A DNA stretch of 37,681 bases from Streptomyces sp. SID486 (GTDB taxonomy: Bacteria > Actinomycetota > Actinomycetes > Streptomycetales > Streptomycetaceae): assembly GCF_009865385.1 (NCBI RefSeq), contig NZ_WWJT01000104.1:1-37681 (forward strand), read 5' to 3'. Positions 16,244 through 24,547 of the stretch are shown here, one piece after another. The notes under the pieces were generated by a model. It saw only the letters and a list, made by a program, of their open reading frames with translations. It had not been told where the DNA came from and ran no database searches. Each line of letters opens with the position of its first letter. Position 1 is the first letter of the stretch. A program made the position numbers and the translations under genes.

Positions 16244-17344
16244 CTACGGGTTGATCGCCAGTTCCAGGTAGGCCGCGAAGAGCACCAGGTGGACGCCGCC
16301 CTGCAGGGGCGTGGCCCGGCCGGGCACCACGGTCAGGGAGCTGACCACCACGGTCAGCGCGAGCAGCAGCATGTGGGTGGAGCCGAGGCCGAGGACGAGC
16401 GGTCCGGACAGCCAGATGGAGGCGAGCGCCACGGCGGGGATGGTCAGACCGATGCTGGCCATGGCGGAGCCGAGCGCCAGGTTGAGACTGGTCTGCACAC
16501 GGTCACGACGAGCCGAGCGCAGCGCGGCGATCGTCTCGGGCAGCAGGACGAGCAGGGCGATGATCACACCGACCACCGCGGCGGGCAGGCCCGCCGCGGC
16601 CACTCCCGACTCGATCGTGGGCGACACGCTCTTGGCCAGGCCGACCACACCGACCAGGGCCAGCCCGAGCAGACCGAGGCTGATCCAGGCGGTGCGCGCG
16701 GACGGGGGCGTGGCGTGGTCGTCGGCGTCGATGACCTCGCCCTGCCGGGTGATGGGCAGGAAGTAGTCGCGGTGGCGCACGGTCTGGGTGGCCACGAACA
16801 GCCCGTACAGGATCAGTGAGGACAGTGCGGCGAAGGTCAGCTGCACGGAGGAGAACTCGGGTCCGGGCTTGCTGGTGGTGAAGGTCGGCAGCACCAGACT
16901 GAGCGTCGCCAGCGTCGCCACGGTGGCCAGCGCGGCACCGGTGCCCTCGGGGTTGAAGACCGCGGTGCCGTGCCGCAGCGAGGCGACGAGCAGGCACAGG
17001 CCGACGATGCCGTTACAGGTGATCATCACCGCGGCGAAGACGGTGTCCCGGGCCAGGGTGGAACTCTTGTCGCCGCCGTCGGCCATGAGGGTGACGATCA
17101 GGGCCACCTCGATGATCGTGACGGCGATGGCGAGGACGAGGGAGCCGAAGGGTTCGCCGACCCGGTGGGCGACCACCTCGGCGTGGTGCACTGCCGCCAG
17201 GACCGCGCCGGCGAGTACGAGCGTCACCAGGCCGACGACGGCGCCCGGCAGGTCCCGGCCCCAGACGAAGACCAGCAGGACGATCGCCAGCACCGGCACG
17301 AGGATCGTCCATCGACGGGTGAGCGACCGGAGCCGAGTGATCAT
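16244..17344 (-). CDS. Ca2+/H+ antiporter-like protein (CaCA/ChaA family)
   Basis: This 366-residue integral membrane protein has about 11 hydrophobic segments and the duplicated acidic repeats of cation/H+ antiporters: GSLVLAIAVTIIEVALIVTLM in the first half and VGVIIALLVLLPETIAALRSARRDRVQTSLNLALGSAMASIGLTIP in the second. These Glu-centred alpha-repeats form the Ca2+ site in ChaA/Cax proteins, so it probably exports Ca2+ (or Na+/K+) in exchange for protons. The start is ATG 17344 (MITRLRSLTRRW), directly before the first membrane helix; longer versions would include the terC terminator region. It follows terC on the same strand but is separated by two hairpins, so it is probably transcribed separately. 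Confidence 0.9.
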   Translation of the reverse strand: MITRLRSLTRRWTILVPVLAIVLLVFVWGRDLPGAVVGLVTLVLAGAVLAAVHHAEVVAHRVGEPFGSLVLAIAVTIIEVALIVTLMADGGDKSSTLARDTVFAAVMITCNGIVGLCLLVASLRHGTAVFNPEGTGAALATVATLATLSLVLPTFTTSKPGPEFSSVQLTFAALSSLILYGLFVATQTVRHRDYFLPITRQGEVIDADDHATPPSARTAWISLGLLGLALVGVVGLAKSVSPTIESGVAAAGLPAAVVGVIIALLVLLPETIAALRSARRDRVQTSLNLALGSAMASIGLTIPAVALASIWLSGPLVLGLGSTHMLLLALTVVVSSLTVVPGRATPLQGGVHLVLFAAYLELAINP

Positions 17345-17413
17345 GCGGCGATGGTCGCAGAGGCTTACAAAGTTCGCATTCCGTTCTTTCCGGATACCTC
17401 TCATCCTTTCCGT

Positions 17414-17446
17414 GCGGGGGCCGGTACCGGTGGGACCGGCCCCCGC
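17414..17446. terminator. 12-bp stem hairpin downstream of terC
   Basis: GCGGGGGCCGGT (17414-17425) pairs perfectly with 17435-17446 around a 9-nt loop. There is no T-run on either side. It is the second of two hairpins after terC. Confidence 0.65.
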
Positions 17447-17477
17447 GTCGCATCGAGACCCGCCAGGGGCGGAGTGC

Positions 17478-17502
17478 GTCACCGCGGGCTTCCCGCGGTG
17501 AC
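17478..17502. terminator. 11-bp stem hairpin right after terC
   Basis: GTCACCGCGGG (17478-17488) pairs perfectly with 17492-17502 around a 3-nt loop, 10 bp after the terC stop. It is a compact GC hairpin without a U-tract. Confidence 0.7.
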
Positions 17503-17512
17503 GACGGCGCGG

Positions 17513-18514
17513 TCAGACGTCGGCACTGTCCTTGCGGGACGACCCGTGGCCGCTGTGTCCCGCCTCGGCCGCCGCCTGCTTCCTGGAGGCGACGAGGCTG
17601 GTGACCGTGGTGACGGCGAGGACCGCGCAGATCACGCCGAGCGAGACGGGAATGCTGATCTCGGGCACGTGGACGCCGGACTCGTGCAGGGCGTGCAGTA
17701 CGAGCTTGACGCCGATGAAGCCGAGGATGATCGACAGCCCGTACGAGAGGTGGACCAGCTTTTTGAGCAGCCCGCCGATGAGGAAGTACAGCTGACGCAG
17801 GCCCATCAGGGCGAAGGCGTTCGCGGTGAAGACGATGTACGGGTCCTGGGTCAGGCCGAAGATCGCGGGGATGGAGTCCAGGGCGAACAGCACGTCCGTG
17901 GTGCCGATGGCGAGCATCACGACCAGCATCGGGGTCATGACTCGCTTGCCGTTCTGCTGGATCCACAGCTTGGTGCCGTGGTAGCGGTCGGCGACGCCGA
18001 ACCTCCGCTCAGCCGCCTTCAGCAGCCTGTTCTCCTCGTACTCCTCGTCGTCGGCGTCGGCACGGGCCTCCTGGACGAGCTTCCAGGCGGTCCAGATGAG
18101 GAAGGCGCCGAAGAGGAAGAAGACCCAGGAGAAGCTGGCGATGATCGCGGCTCCGGCGGCGATGAAGACGGCCCGCAGGACCAGGGCTATGAGGACGCCG
18201 ACGAGCAGGACGCGCTGCTGGTACTGGGTGGGCACGGCGAACTTCGCCATGATCAGGACGAAGACGAAGAGGTTGTCGACACTCAGCGACTTCTCGGTGA
18301 TGAAGCCGGCGAAGAACTCGCCGGCGGGCTGTCCACCGCCGAAGACGAGCAGGCCGAGACCGAACAGGCCGGCCAGGGCGATCCAGACGACCGTCCAGAT
18401 GCCCGCTTCCTTGACCGACACATCATGCGGCTTGCGACCGATGAAGAAGTCGACGGCGATGAGGGCGGCGAGACCCACGACGGTGAGGACCCACAGGGTC
18501 ATGGTGACTTCCAC
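17513..18514 (-). CDS. TerC-family membrane protein (probable Mn2+ exporter)
   Basis: This 333-residue protein has about nine membrane helices. TerC/Alx/MeeF-type proteins were named for tellurite resistance but several are now known as Mn2+ exporters. Conserved acidic membrane motifs are present: LAALIAVDFFIGRK, ITEKSLSVDNLFVFVLIM and GTTDVLFALDSIPAIFGLTQDPYIVFTANAFALMGLRQLYFL. The loop ARADADDEEYEEN is acidic, and the C-terminus is His/Ser-rich (GHSGHGSS). GTG 18514 is the start because GGAGG lies at an ideal 5-nt spacing; ATG at residue 5 is an alternative. A manganese riboswitch precedes it and can mask that same GGAGG, which supports a manganese role. Two hairpins follow. It lies in a minus-strand block with two TerD proteins and a Ca2+/H+ antiporter-like gene. 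Confidence 0.95.
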   Translation of the reverse strand: MEVTMTLWVLTVVGLAALIAVDFFIGRKPHDVSVKEAGIWTVVWIALAGLFGLGLLVFGGGQPAGEFFAGFITEKSLSVDNLFVFVLIMAKFAVPTQYQQRVLLVGVLIALVLRAVFIAAGAAIIASFSWVFFLFGAFLIWTAWKLVQEARADADDEEYEENRLLKAAERRFGVADRYHGTKLWIQQNGKRVMTPMLVVMLAIGTTDVLFALDSIPAIFGLTQDPYIVFTANAFALMGLRQLYFLIGGLLKKLVHLSYGLSIILGFIGVKLVLHALHESGVHVPEISIPVSLGVICAVLAVTTVTSLVASRKQAAAEAGHSGHGSSRKDSADV

Positions 18515-18569
18515 TGCAACCTCCGGCAGTACGTGACGGCAAACACATCAGCGTTGTCGCTGCCGGAGG
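18514..18569 (-). promoter_or_regulatory. Riboswitch expression platform masking the terC RBS
   Basis: Minus strand: CCTCCGGCAG (18569-18560), the 3' arm of the riboswitch P1, is perfectly complementary over 10 bases to CTGCCGGAGG (18529-18520), which includes the terC Shine-Dalgarno GGAGG (18524-18520). When P1 forms, the first segment is used and the ribosome site is free; otherwise the site is paired. This predicts ligand-ON translational control. Confidence 0.75.
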
Positions 18570-18660
18570 TCTCTTCCACCCGGGATGGGCCGACGCCCCG
18601 GGACCTGAACCGGTCCGTATTGACGGGTGCGCCGCAGTCAGGGAGTACTCCCCTCCGTAC
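18560..18660 (-). ncRNA. yybP-ykoY manganese riboswitch
   Basis: The leader of terC has the conserved elements of this class in order on the minus strand. P1 5' arm CGGAGG (18657-18652) runs into GGGGAGTA (18653-18646); CGTCAATACGG (18625-18615) forms the second conserved loop; GAGACCTCC (18573-18565) holds the closing arm, which pairs with the first. The L. lactis and E. coli alx riboswitches, as I recall them, share GGGGAGUA, CGUCAAU and AAGACC/GAGACC in this order. The class binds Mn2+ and often controls terC/alx and MntP-type exporters. Position and gene context agree. Confidence 0.82.
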
Positions 18661-18665
18661 GTAAG

Positions 18666-18694
18666 ACGGTACCCAATCACCAAGAAAAGGTAAA
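18666..18694 (-). promoter_or_regulatory. Promoter of the riboswitch-terC transcript
   Basis: Minus strand: TTTACC (18694-18689), a 17-nt spacer, TACCGT (18671-18666). The predicted start, near 18660, coincides with the 5' end of the riboswitch, so terC has its own transcript separate from the terD genes upstream. Confidence 0.6.
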
Positions 18695-18737
18695 GTGCTC
18701 GGCAAAGGAAATCCCAAACTGCCAGCTCAAGGCGCCT

Positions 18738-20642
18738 TTACCGCCCCTTGGTGCGGGCCTCGGCCACCTCCGCGAGCACCTGCTGCAGGATGTCGCTGCC
18801 GACAGGGGCGAGCGACGGTTCGTACGTCCAGGCATGCCCGACCCACGGATCGGCCACATGGTCGTCGGGCAGCGGGGTGAGTCGCAGCAGCGAACGCCAC
18901 AGCGGATCGAGCAACGGCCCGTAGGCGGCGGCGTCCTCGCGGTCGGCGACGAGCAGGAGGTGCACGCCGACGGCAGGGCCCTCGTCGGCGAGATAGCGGA
19001 GCCGGGTCACCGACCGCTCGTCGAAACCGTGCGGGAAGTCGTTGACGATCAGGAGCTGCTGTGCGGTGTCCACGTCGGCCGGGAGCGCCTCGGCCGCGCC
19101 GCCGCGCAGCGCCATCTGCACCAGGTCGACCCGCCGGGTGAACCTCTCCAGCATCTGCGAGACCTGTGCCGCCCCGGCGGCCGGAGGTGCCGCGAGGACC
19201 CCCGCCCGCGCCAGCGGCAGCAGCGCCCGGGCCCCCGCACCGGCGGGATCGATCACGTGCACGGAGAACGCCCTTGGCGGGTGCACTGCGAGGAGGCGCG
19301 CCGCGAGGGAAACGGCAGCCTCCACGGCCAGATGTCGCAGCTCAGCGGGGTCCTGGCCGAGGTCGTCCACGCCTGTGGTCGGACCGCTGTCGATCCACAG
19401 CCCCCGCTCCAGCGGCAGCCTGACCAGCAGCGGGATGCGCAGTGGAGCGCTTTCCGGGAGATGGAGATCACCCAGCCGGAGGGCAAACGGATCCTCGGCG
19501 GGGGCACGGTGGGCGTGCCACACGGGGCTGTCCCAGCGGGCGCAGGCGGGAGGGAGCGCGGGCTCGACCACTTCCGCCTCGACGGTGAGCTGGGCGAGGT
19601 CGCGGTCGAGGACCGCGCGGGCCTGGTCGGCCAGCCGGCTCCGGCGGGCGTGGGCCGCCTCGCGGGCGGCGTCGCCCGCCCCGGCGAGCCGCGTACGCGG
19701 GTCGGCGAGCGCCTGGTCCAGTTCCTTCTCCAGACGGGAGTCGGCGTATTCGACCGCACTGCGGTAAGCGGCGGTGGTCCGGGCCAGGTCCTCGAACATG
19801 CCCCAGACCTGGTTGTACAGCCGCTCCTCCATCGACCAGCCCACGGCGTCTCCCGCGACGGGCCGGGCGGGCTGTCCGTCCGCGGCCGAGCGAGCCGAAG
19901 GCGGGGGTGGCGACGGGATGCTGTGGGTGCGCCGGGGGTGCGTGTAGTCGACCGGGCTGACGGAAAGCCCGGAACCGGCCCCGCCGCCTTCGGAGCCCTG
20001 CGGCCCGGACCGGCGGGCGGCCGGCCCCGGAGCGGGTGCGGTCCGCGACGCGGTCTGCCCGGCGTACGGGGTCCCGGGGTGCGTGGCGGCCCCGGTCGCG
20101 GAAGCCGCCTGATGGATGACGGTGGCGAGGCCGTCCGCATCGCGCAGCCCGCGGTCGGCGAGGAGGGCGGGCAGGCCGTCCGCGTAACCCTGGCCCATGG
20201 CCCGCACCTTCCAGGCGCCCTGCCTGCGGTACAGCTCCAGGGTGATCACGGCCGTCTCGGCGTCCAGACCGGTGAGGGTGAAGGAGGCGAGTTCGGTGCC
20301 GTCGAGGCTGTGCACCGAGGTGTGCGGGGCCGGGACGGCACCGAAGCGGAGCGGCCCCGTGGCACCGGTGGGCAGGGCGAGGAAGACGTCGACGCGGTGC
20401 ACGGACTCGGGGAGGGCGGCCAGGTCGACGGCCAGGCGATGGTCGGCGGCCGGCCGCCCGGACACCTCGACGCCGGGCAGGGCGGCGGCGCCGGGGTGGG
20501 CCACCCCCTCGGGGCCCTGTACCGCGCCGTGCTCGTCGCCGAGCGTGGCACCGGCCAGGACCGGCACTCCGGCGGAGATCCGGATCTCCAGCCCGACCTG
20601 GGACAGCGGGTGGTTCTGTCCCCGCACCAGCTCAGCCGCCAC
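18738..20642 (-). CDS. Long TerD-family protein with C-terminal NTPase-like domain
   Basis: This 634-residue protein has three parts. Residues about 1-165 are a TerD-type beta-sandwich (LVRGQNHPLSQVGLEIRIS, VDVFLALPTGATGPLRFGAV, ITLELYRRQGAWKVRAMGQGYADGLPALL). In it the acidic Ca2+ loops of TerD are missing: the GDDE motif of the neighbour corresponds to AADH. Residues about 165-255 are a Pro/Ala/Gly-rich linker. A helical segment follows (SMEERLYNQVWGMFEDLARTTAAYRS...), then a domain of about 260 residues that looks like a degenerate FtsK/HerA-type P-loop module: the Walker A position reads LERGLWIDSG without Gly-Lys-Ser, while LLIVNDFPHGFDE resembles a Walker B strand. This is pattern recognition, not a search. 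GTG 20642 has AGGGGG upstream. It follows the smaller terD by 84 bp and probably shares its operon. Confidence 0.85.
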   Translation of the reverse strand: MAAELVRGQNHPLSQVGLEIRISAGVPVLAGATLGDEHGAVQGPEGVAHPGAAALPGVEVSGRPAADHRLAVDLAALPESVHRVDVFLALPTGATGPLRFGAVPAPHTSVHSLDGTELASFTLTGLDAETAVITLELYRRQGAWKVRAMGQGYADGLPALLADRGLRDADGLATVIHQAASATGAATHPGTPYAGQTASRTAPAPGPAARRSGPQGSEGGGAGSGLSVSPVDYTHPRRTHSIPSPPPPSARSAADGQPARPVAGDAVGWSMEERLYNQVWGMFEDLARTTAAYRSAVEYADSRLEKELDQALADPRTRLAGAGDAAREAAHARRSRLADQARAVLDRDLAQLTVEAEVVEPALPPACARWDSPVWHAHRAPAEDPFALRLGDLHLPESAPLRIPLLVRLPLERGLWIDSGPTTGVDDLGQDPAELRHLAVEAAVSLAARLLAVHPPRAFSVHVIDPAGAGARALLPLARAGVLAAPPAAGAAQVSQMLERFTRRVDLVQMALRGGAAEALPADVDTAQQLLIVNDFPHGFDERSVTRLRYLADEGPAVGVHLLLVADREDAAAYGPLLDPLWRSLLRLTPLPDDHVADPWVGHAWTYEPSLAPVGSDILQQVLAEVAEARTKGR

Positions 20643-20726
20643 CGCCGTCGCCCCCTGTGTCGTTCTGTCGTGCGTGCCCGCGCCCGTGGGCGGCCGGTCC
20701 GGTCCTGGTGGGCGGCCGGTCCGGTC

Positions 20727-21305
20727 CTACAGGTGGGGCACGATCGCCGGCATCAGGTCCTGGAAGGTGCGGCCGTTGGCCGGGGAACCGATGGCGGTCA
20801 TCGTCCAGCCGGTGCCTGCCCGGTGCACCTTGGCCATGATCTGGGCGGTGTACTCGCCGCCGCCGGCCAGGGTGTAGCGGGCGAGTTCCTGGCCGTTGGT
20901 CTCGTCCACGAGCCGGCAGAACGCGTTCTGCACCTCCTGGAAGGTCTGGCCCGTGAAGGAGTTGACGGTGAAGACGATCTGGTCGATGTGGACCGGTACG
21001 CGCTGCAGGTCCACCAGGATCGCCTCGTCGTCCCCGCCCTGGCCGACACCGCCGACGAGGTTGTCACCGGTGTGGCGCACGGAACCGTCGTCGCTCACCA
21101 GGTGGCGGAAGAAGACGACGTCCGTGGGCTCGCCGCCGGCGAAGAGGACGGCCGAGGCGTCCAGGTCGATCTCGCGGGTGCGGGAGCCGAACAGGCCACG
21201 CCGCTTCGCCGCCTGCCAGCCCAGTCCCATACGGACCGCTGTCAGGGTGGCCCCGTCCTTCTTCTCCAGGCTGATGGCCTGACCCTTGGACAAGTTGACG
21301 GACAC
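20727..21305 (-). CDS. TerD-family calcium-binding stress protein
   Basis: This 192-residue protein is a canonical TerD/CABP domain, a cytosolic Ca2+-binding beta-sandwich found in stress and tellurium-resistance operons. It begins VSVNLSKGQAISLEK. The metal loops are intact: VSDDGSVRHTGDN followed by GGVGQGGDDEAILVDL, the acidic residues expected to hold two calcium ions. The C-terminus ends QDLMPAIVPHL, as in many TerD proteins. GTG 21305 is chosen because AGGGG lies about 8 nt upstream and KGQ follows as in the family; longer frames have no support. A TAGGGT box at 21382-21377 is a candidate -10. It is the first gene of the minus-strand terD - long terD pair, upstream of riboswitch-controlled terC. 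Confidence 0.95.
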   Translation of the reverse strand: MSVNLSKGQAISLEKKDGATLTAVRMGLGWQAAKRRGLFGSRTREIDLDASAVLFAGGEPTDVVFFRHLVSDDGSVRHTGDNLVGGVGQGGDDEAILVDLQRVPVHIDQIVFTVNSFTGQTFQEVQNAFCRLVDETNGQELARYTLAGGGEYTAQIMAKVHRAGTGWTMTAIGSPANGRTFQDLMPAIVPHL

Positions 21306-21376
21306 GGCTGAATCCCCTCTCGACGTTCCCCTGTTGCCGCGCCGTGCCGTTGCTGCGCGCAGCGCGGTTGACCAGC

Positions 21377-21440
21377 ACCCTACGCAGGGCCGCTGAGAGT
21401 GCCGACCCCGGCCCGCGCTTTTGTGTCGGTGTTGCAACAC
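21377..21440 (-). promoter_or_regulatory. terD promoter candidate and upstream palindrome
   Basis: Minus strand TAGGGT (21382-21377) could be the terD -10; the -35 is weak (GTCGGC at 21406-21401). A perfect 12-bp palindrome GTGTTGCAACAC lies at 21429-21440, just upstream, a possible activator or repressor site. Confidence 0.4.
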
Positions 21441-21477
21441 TTGACGCATATGCCGAGGCCGGTACCCGCGCGGCGGC

Positions 21478-23625
21478 TCAAGCGAGGCCGGCCTCCCGCA
21501 TCTGGCGCAACTCCTTCTTCATCTCGGAGACCTCGTCGCGCAGCCGGGCGGCGATCTCGAACTGCAGCTCCGCCGCGGCGGCCCGCATGCGTTCGGTCAT
21601 CTCCTCGATCTGCTCGGCCAGTTCGGCCGCCGGACGGTCCGTGGGCACCGTCTTGCCCTTGGCGGTCTTGGCCGCCTTGCCGGCCTTCGCGCCCTTGGCC
21701 GCCTTGTCGCCGAGCGCAGGAACGGGTGCCTTCGCGCCCTTGCCGTCCTTCGCGCTGCGGTAACCGGACCCGAGGAGCTGTTCGGTGTCGACCTCTTCGC
21801 GGGCGATCTGCGCGACGATGTCGTTGATCTTCTTGCGCAGCGGCTGCGGATCGATGCCGTTCGCCTTGTTGTAGGCGACCTGCTTCTCGCGGCGGCGGTT
21901 GGTCTCGTCGATGGCCTTCTCCATCGCCGGGGTGATCTTGTCGGCGTACATGTGGACCTGACCGGAGACGTTGCGCGCCGCGCGGCCGATGGTCTGGATC
22001 AGCGACGTGCCCGAGCGCAGGAAGCCCTCCTTGTCGGCGTCCAGGATGGCCACCAGGGACACCTCGGGCAGGTCGAGGCCCTCGCGGAGGAGGTTGATGC
22101 CCACCAGGACGTCGTACTCGCCGGAGCGCAGTTCGCGCAGCAGCTCGACACGGCGCAGGGTGTCCACGTCGCTGTGCAGATAGCGCACCTGGATGCCCAG
22201 CTCCAGGAAGTAGTCGGTGAGGTCCTCGGCCATCTTCTTGGTCAGCGTGGTGACCAGGACCCGCTCGTCCTTGTCGGTGCGCTTGCGGATCTCGTGCACC
22301 AGGTCGTCGATCTGGCCCTCGGTCGGCTTGACCACGACCTCCGGGTCGACGAGGCCGGTCGGGCGGATGATCTGCTCCACGAAACCGTCGGACCGCGAGA
22401 GTTCGTAGGTGCCGGGGGTGGCCGACAGGTAGACGGTCTGCCCGATGCGCTCCTGGAACTCCTCCCACTTCAGGGGACGGTTGTCCAGGGCGGAGGGCAG
22501 CCGGAAGCCGTGGTCGACGAGGGTGCGCTTGCGGGAGGCGTCACCCTCGTACATGGCGCCGATCTGCGGGACGGTGACGTGCGACTCGTCGATGACCAGC
22601 AGGAAGTCGTCCGGGAAGTAGTCCAGCAGGGTGTTCGGCGGGGAGCCGGGCAGGCGGCCGTCGAAGTGCATCGAGTAGTTCTCCACACCGGAGCAGGTGC
22701 CGATCTGGCGGAGCATCTCGATGTCGTACGTGGTGCGCATCCGCAGGCGCTGGGCCTCCAGGAGCTTGCCCTGCTTCTCCAGCTCCGCCAGGCGCTCCCC
22801 CAGTTCCTTCTCGATGTCGTTGACGGCCCGCGCCATGCGCTCGGGGCCTGCCACGTAGTGCGAGGCCGGGAACACGTAGAGCTGCTGTTCGTCGCTGATG
22901 ATCTCGCCGGTGAGCGGATGCAGCGTCGACAGCGCCTCGATCTCGTCGCCGAACATCTCGATGCGGACGGCCAGCTCCTCGTAGACCGGGAAGATCTCGA
23001 TGGTGTCACCGCGGACCCGGAAGGTACCGCGGGTGAAGGCCATGTCGTTGCGCGTGTACTGGATGTCGACGAAACGGCGCAGCAGGTCGTCCCGGTCGAT
23101 CTCGTCGCCGACCCGGAGCGGGACCATGCGGTCCACGTACTCCTGCGGGGTACCGAGGCCGTAGATGCAGGACACCGAGGCGACCACGACGACGTCGCGC
23201 CGGGTGAGCAGGGAGTTGGTGGCCGAGTGGCGCAGCCGCTCGACCTCCTCGTTGATCGAGGAGTCCTTCTCGATGTAGATGTCCGACTGCGGGACGTACG
23301 CCTCGGGCTGGTAGTAGTCGTAGTACGAGACGAAGTACTCGACGGCGTTGTTCGGCAGGAGCTCGCGGAACTCGTTGGCCAGCTGGGCGGCCAGCGTCTT
23401 GTTCGGCGCCATCACGAGGGTGGGGCGCTGGAGCTTCTCGATCATCCACGCGGTGGTGGCGGACTTGCCGGTGCCGGTCGCGCCGAGGAGGACGACGTCC
23501 TTCTCGCCGGCCTCGATGCGCTTGGCCAGGTCGGCGATGGCCGCCGGCTGGTCGCCGCTGGGCTGGTAGGGGCTGACGACCTCGAAAGGCGCCACCGTGC
23601 GTTCGATGTGGGAAACGGGCCGCAT
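21478..23625 (-). CDS. uvrB: Excinuclease ABC subunit B
   Basis: UvrB is the DNA-loading helicase-like subunit that verifies damage and recruits UvrC (715 residues). Walker A GATGTGKS lies at residues 48-55. The beta-hairpin [15 protein letters not shown] clamps [15 protein letters not shown] and the C-terminal helicase motifs ([25 protein letters not shown]) follow. The C-terminal UVR domain ([20 protein letters not shown]) binds UvrC. Residues about 624-665 are an unusual Lys/Ala/Gly-rich linker between the helicase body and the UVR domain. ATG 23625 ([19 protein letters not shown]) fits the family N-terminus, and the damage-type promoter ends 7 nt before it, so the mRNA should be leaderless; a start 10 codons upstream would lie inside that promoter. 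The downstream neighbour on this strand, terD, has its own promoter candidate. Confidence 0.97.
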   Translation of the reverse strand: MRPVSHIERTVAPFEVVSPYQPSGDQPAAIADLAKRIEAGEKDVVLLGATGTGKSATTAWMIEKLQRPTLVMAPNKTLAAQLANEFRELLPNNAVEYFVSYYDYYQPEAYVPQSDIYIEKDSSINEEVERLRHSATNSLLTRRDVVVVASVSCIYGLGTPQEYVDRMVPLRVGDEIDRDDLLRRFVDIQYTRNDMAFTRGTFRVRGDTIEIFPVYEELAVRIEMFGDEIEALSTLHPLTGEIISDEQQLYVFPASHYVAGPERMARAVNDIEKELGERLAELEKQGKLLEAQRLRMRTTYDIEMLRQIGTCSGVENYSMHFDGRLPGSPPNTLLDYFPDDFLLVIDESHVTVPQIGAMYEGDASRKRTLVDHGFRLPSALDNRPLKWEEFQERIGQTVYLSATPGTYELSRSDGFVEQIIRPTGLVDPEVVVKPTEGQIDDLVHEIRKRTDKDERVLVTTLTKKMAEDLTDYFLELGIQVRYLHSDVDTLRRVELLRELRSGEYDVLVGINLLREGLDLPEVSLVAILDADKEGFLRSGTSLIQTIGRAARNVSGQVHMYADKITPAMEKAIDETNRRREKQVAYNKANGIDPQPLRKKINDIVAQIAREEVDTEQLLGSGYRSAKDGKGAKAPVPALGDKAAKGAKAGKAAKTAKGKTVPTDRPAAELAEQIEEMTERMRAAAAELQFEIAARLRDEVSEMKKELRQMREAGLA

Positions 23626-23632
23626 GTCATCC

Positions 23633-23655
23633 ACCGTACGACCCCGCACTGACAA
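23633..23655 (-). promoter_or_regulatory. RecA-NDp/PafBC-type promoter of uvrB (leaderless)
   Basis: Minus strand: TTGTCAGTG (23655-23647), 8 nt, TACGGT (23638-23633), 7 nt, ATG 23625. The match is perfect to the same composite seen at uvrA and ogt. Start codon and transcription start should coincide or nearly so. Confidence 0.87.
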
Positions 23656-23674
23656 TGGGTCCCGATCAGCGGTT

Positions 23675-24547
23675 CTACAAGATCCGGGAGCCCTGGTGCG
23701 CGGCGGGGTGCCCGGCCGGCCCGCGCCCCTCGTGCAGGGCGGGGCGGCGGTCCGCGTGGGGGGCGACGGCTGCGGCCGGGACGCCCGGCTTGTGCTCGAC
23801 GGGCCGCCAGTCGGGGCGGCCCGTGACCATCAGCGGGTCGAAGATCACGACTACGCCCGCGAGCAGCAGGAAGGCGAGCGGGCCGATCAGCATCGGCGCG
23901 AGCGCGGACGCCTCGGGCGCGCCCCCGGCGCCGTGGGAGCCGCCGTCGAGGTGGACGCCGAGGGCGGCCATTCCCGTGTAGTGCATGCCGCTGACCGCCA
24001 GTCCCATGACGGCGCTCGCGCCCAGGCTCCACGCGAAGCCCCGCACCTGTCCGGCGGCCCACAGGGCGGCGGTGGCGGCCACCACCGCTATGACGACGGA
24101 GGCGGCGACGGTGAGCGTGTTGTAGGTGAACCGTCCGTGGAAGCGGACGCCCGCCATGCCGAGGTAGTGCATCGAGGCGATGCCCAGGCCGGTGATCGTG
24201 CCGCCGGTGAAGAGCGGGGTACCGGTGGCGCCCCGGTAGCCGACGATGAAGATGCCGACGCCGACCATGACGACGGCGAGCGCGAGACTCGCGTAGGTCA
24301 TCGGCCTGTCGTAGTGGATCGGCGCCTGCTCGATGCTGAAGCCCATCATGGCGACGAAGTGCATCGTCCATATGCCGGAGCCGATCGCTGCCGAGCCGAG
24401 GGCCAGCCAGGCGGGGCGCCGGGAGTGGGTGACCAGCAGGGACCGTGTGGTGCAGCGGAGGCCTAGGGCGCCACCGAGGCAGGCCATCAGGTAGGCCACC
24501 ACCGGGGTGACGGCCCCGTAACTGAATCCGTCGACCGTGCCTTGCAT
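23675..24547 (-). CDS. MHYT-domain membrane protein
   Basis: This 290-residue protein has about seven membrane helices and the three hallmark motifs of the MHYT sensor domain, [18 protein letters not shown] and MHYTGMAA. Met and His there are proposed to bind copper or another metal and sense O2, CO or NO. In many bacteria MHYT is fused to GGDEF/EAL or kinase domains; here nothing follows except a cytoplasmic tail of about 55 residues rich in Pro, Ala and His. It is therefore a stand-alone sensor or membrane metalloprotein of unknown output. ATG 24547 has GGAAGGG about 9 nt upstream. It is separated from uvrB by 49 bp that carry the uvrB promoter, so readthrough from this gene into uvrB is possible. 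It is divergent from glpQ. Confidence 0.92.
   Translation of the reverse strand: MQGTVDGFSYGAVTPVVAYLMACLGGALGLRCTTRSLLVTHSRRPAWLALGSAAIGSGIWTMHFVAMMGFSIEQAPIHYDRPMTYASLALAVVMVGVGIFIVGYRGATGTPLFTGGTITGLGIASMHYLGMAGVRFHGRFTYNTLTVAASVVIAVVAATAALWAAGQVRGFAWSLGASAVMGLAVSGMHYTGMAALGVHLDGGSHGAGGAPEASALAPMLIGPLAFLLLAGVVVIFDPLMVTGRPDWRPVEHKPGVPAAAVAPHADRRPALHEGRGPAGHPAAHQGSRIL

Noticed and set aside
22271..22293. TTGTCGGTG inside uvrB on the plus strand
   Set aside because: Eight nt later the sequence is GATCTC, not TANNNT, and no gene starts there; a chance match in coding sequence.
21952..23652. 566-codon plus-strand open frame opposite uvrB
   Set aside because: Antisense shadow of uvrB with low-complexity Val/Leu/Asp/His content and no domain signature.
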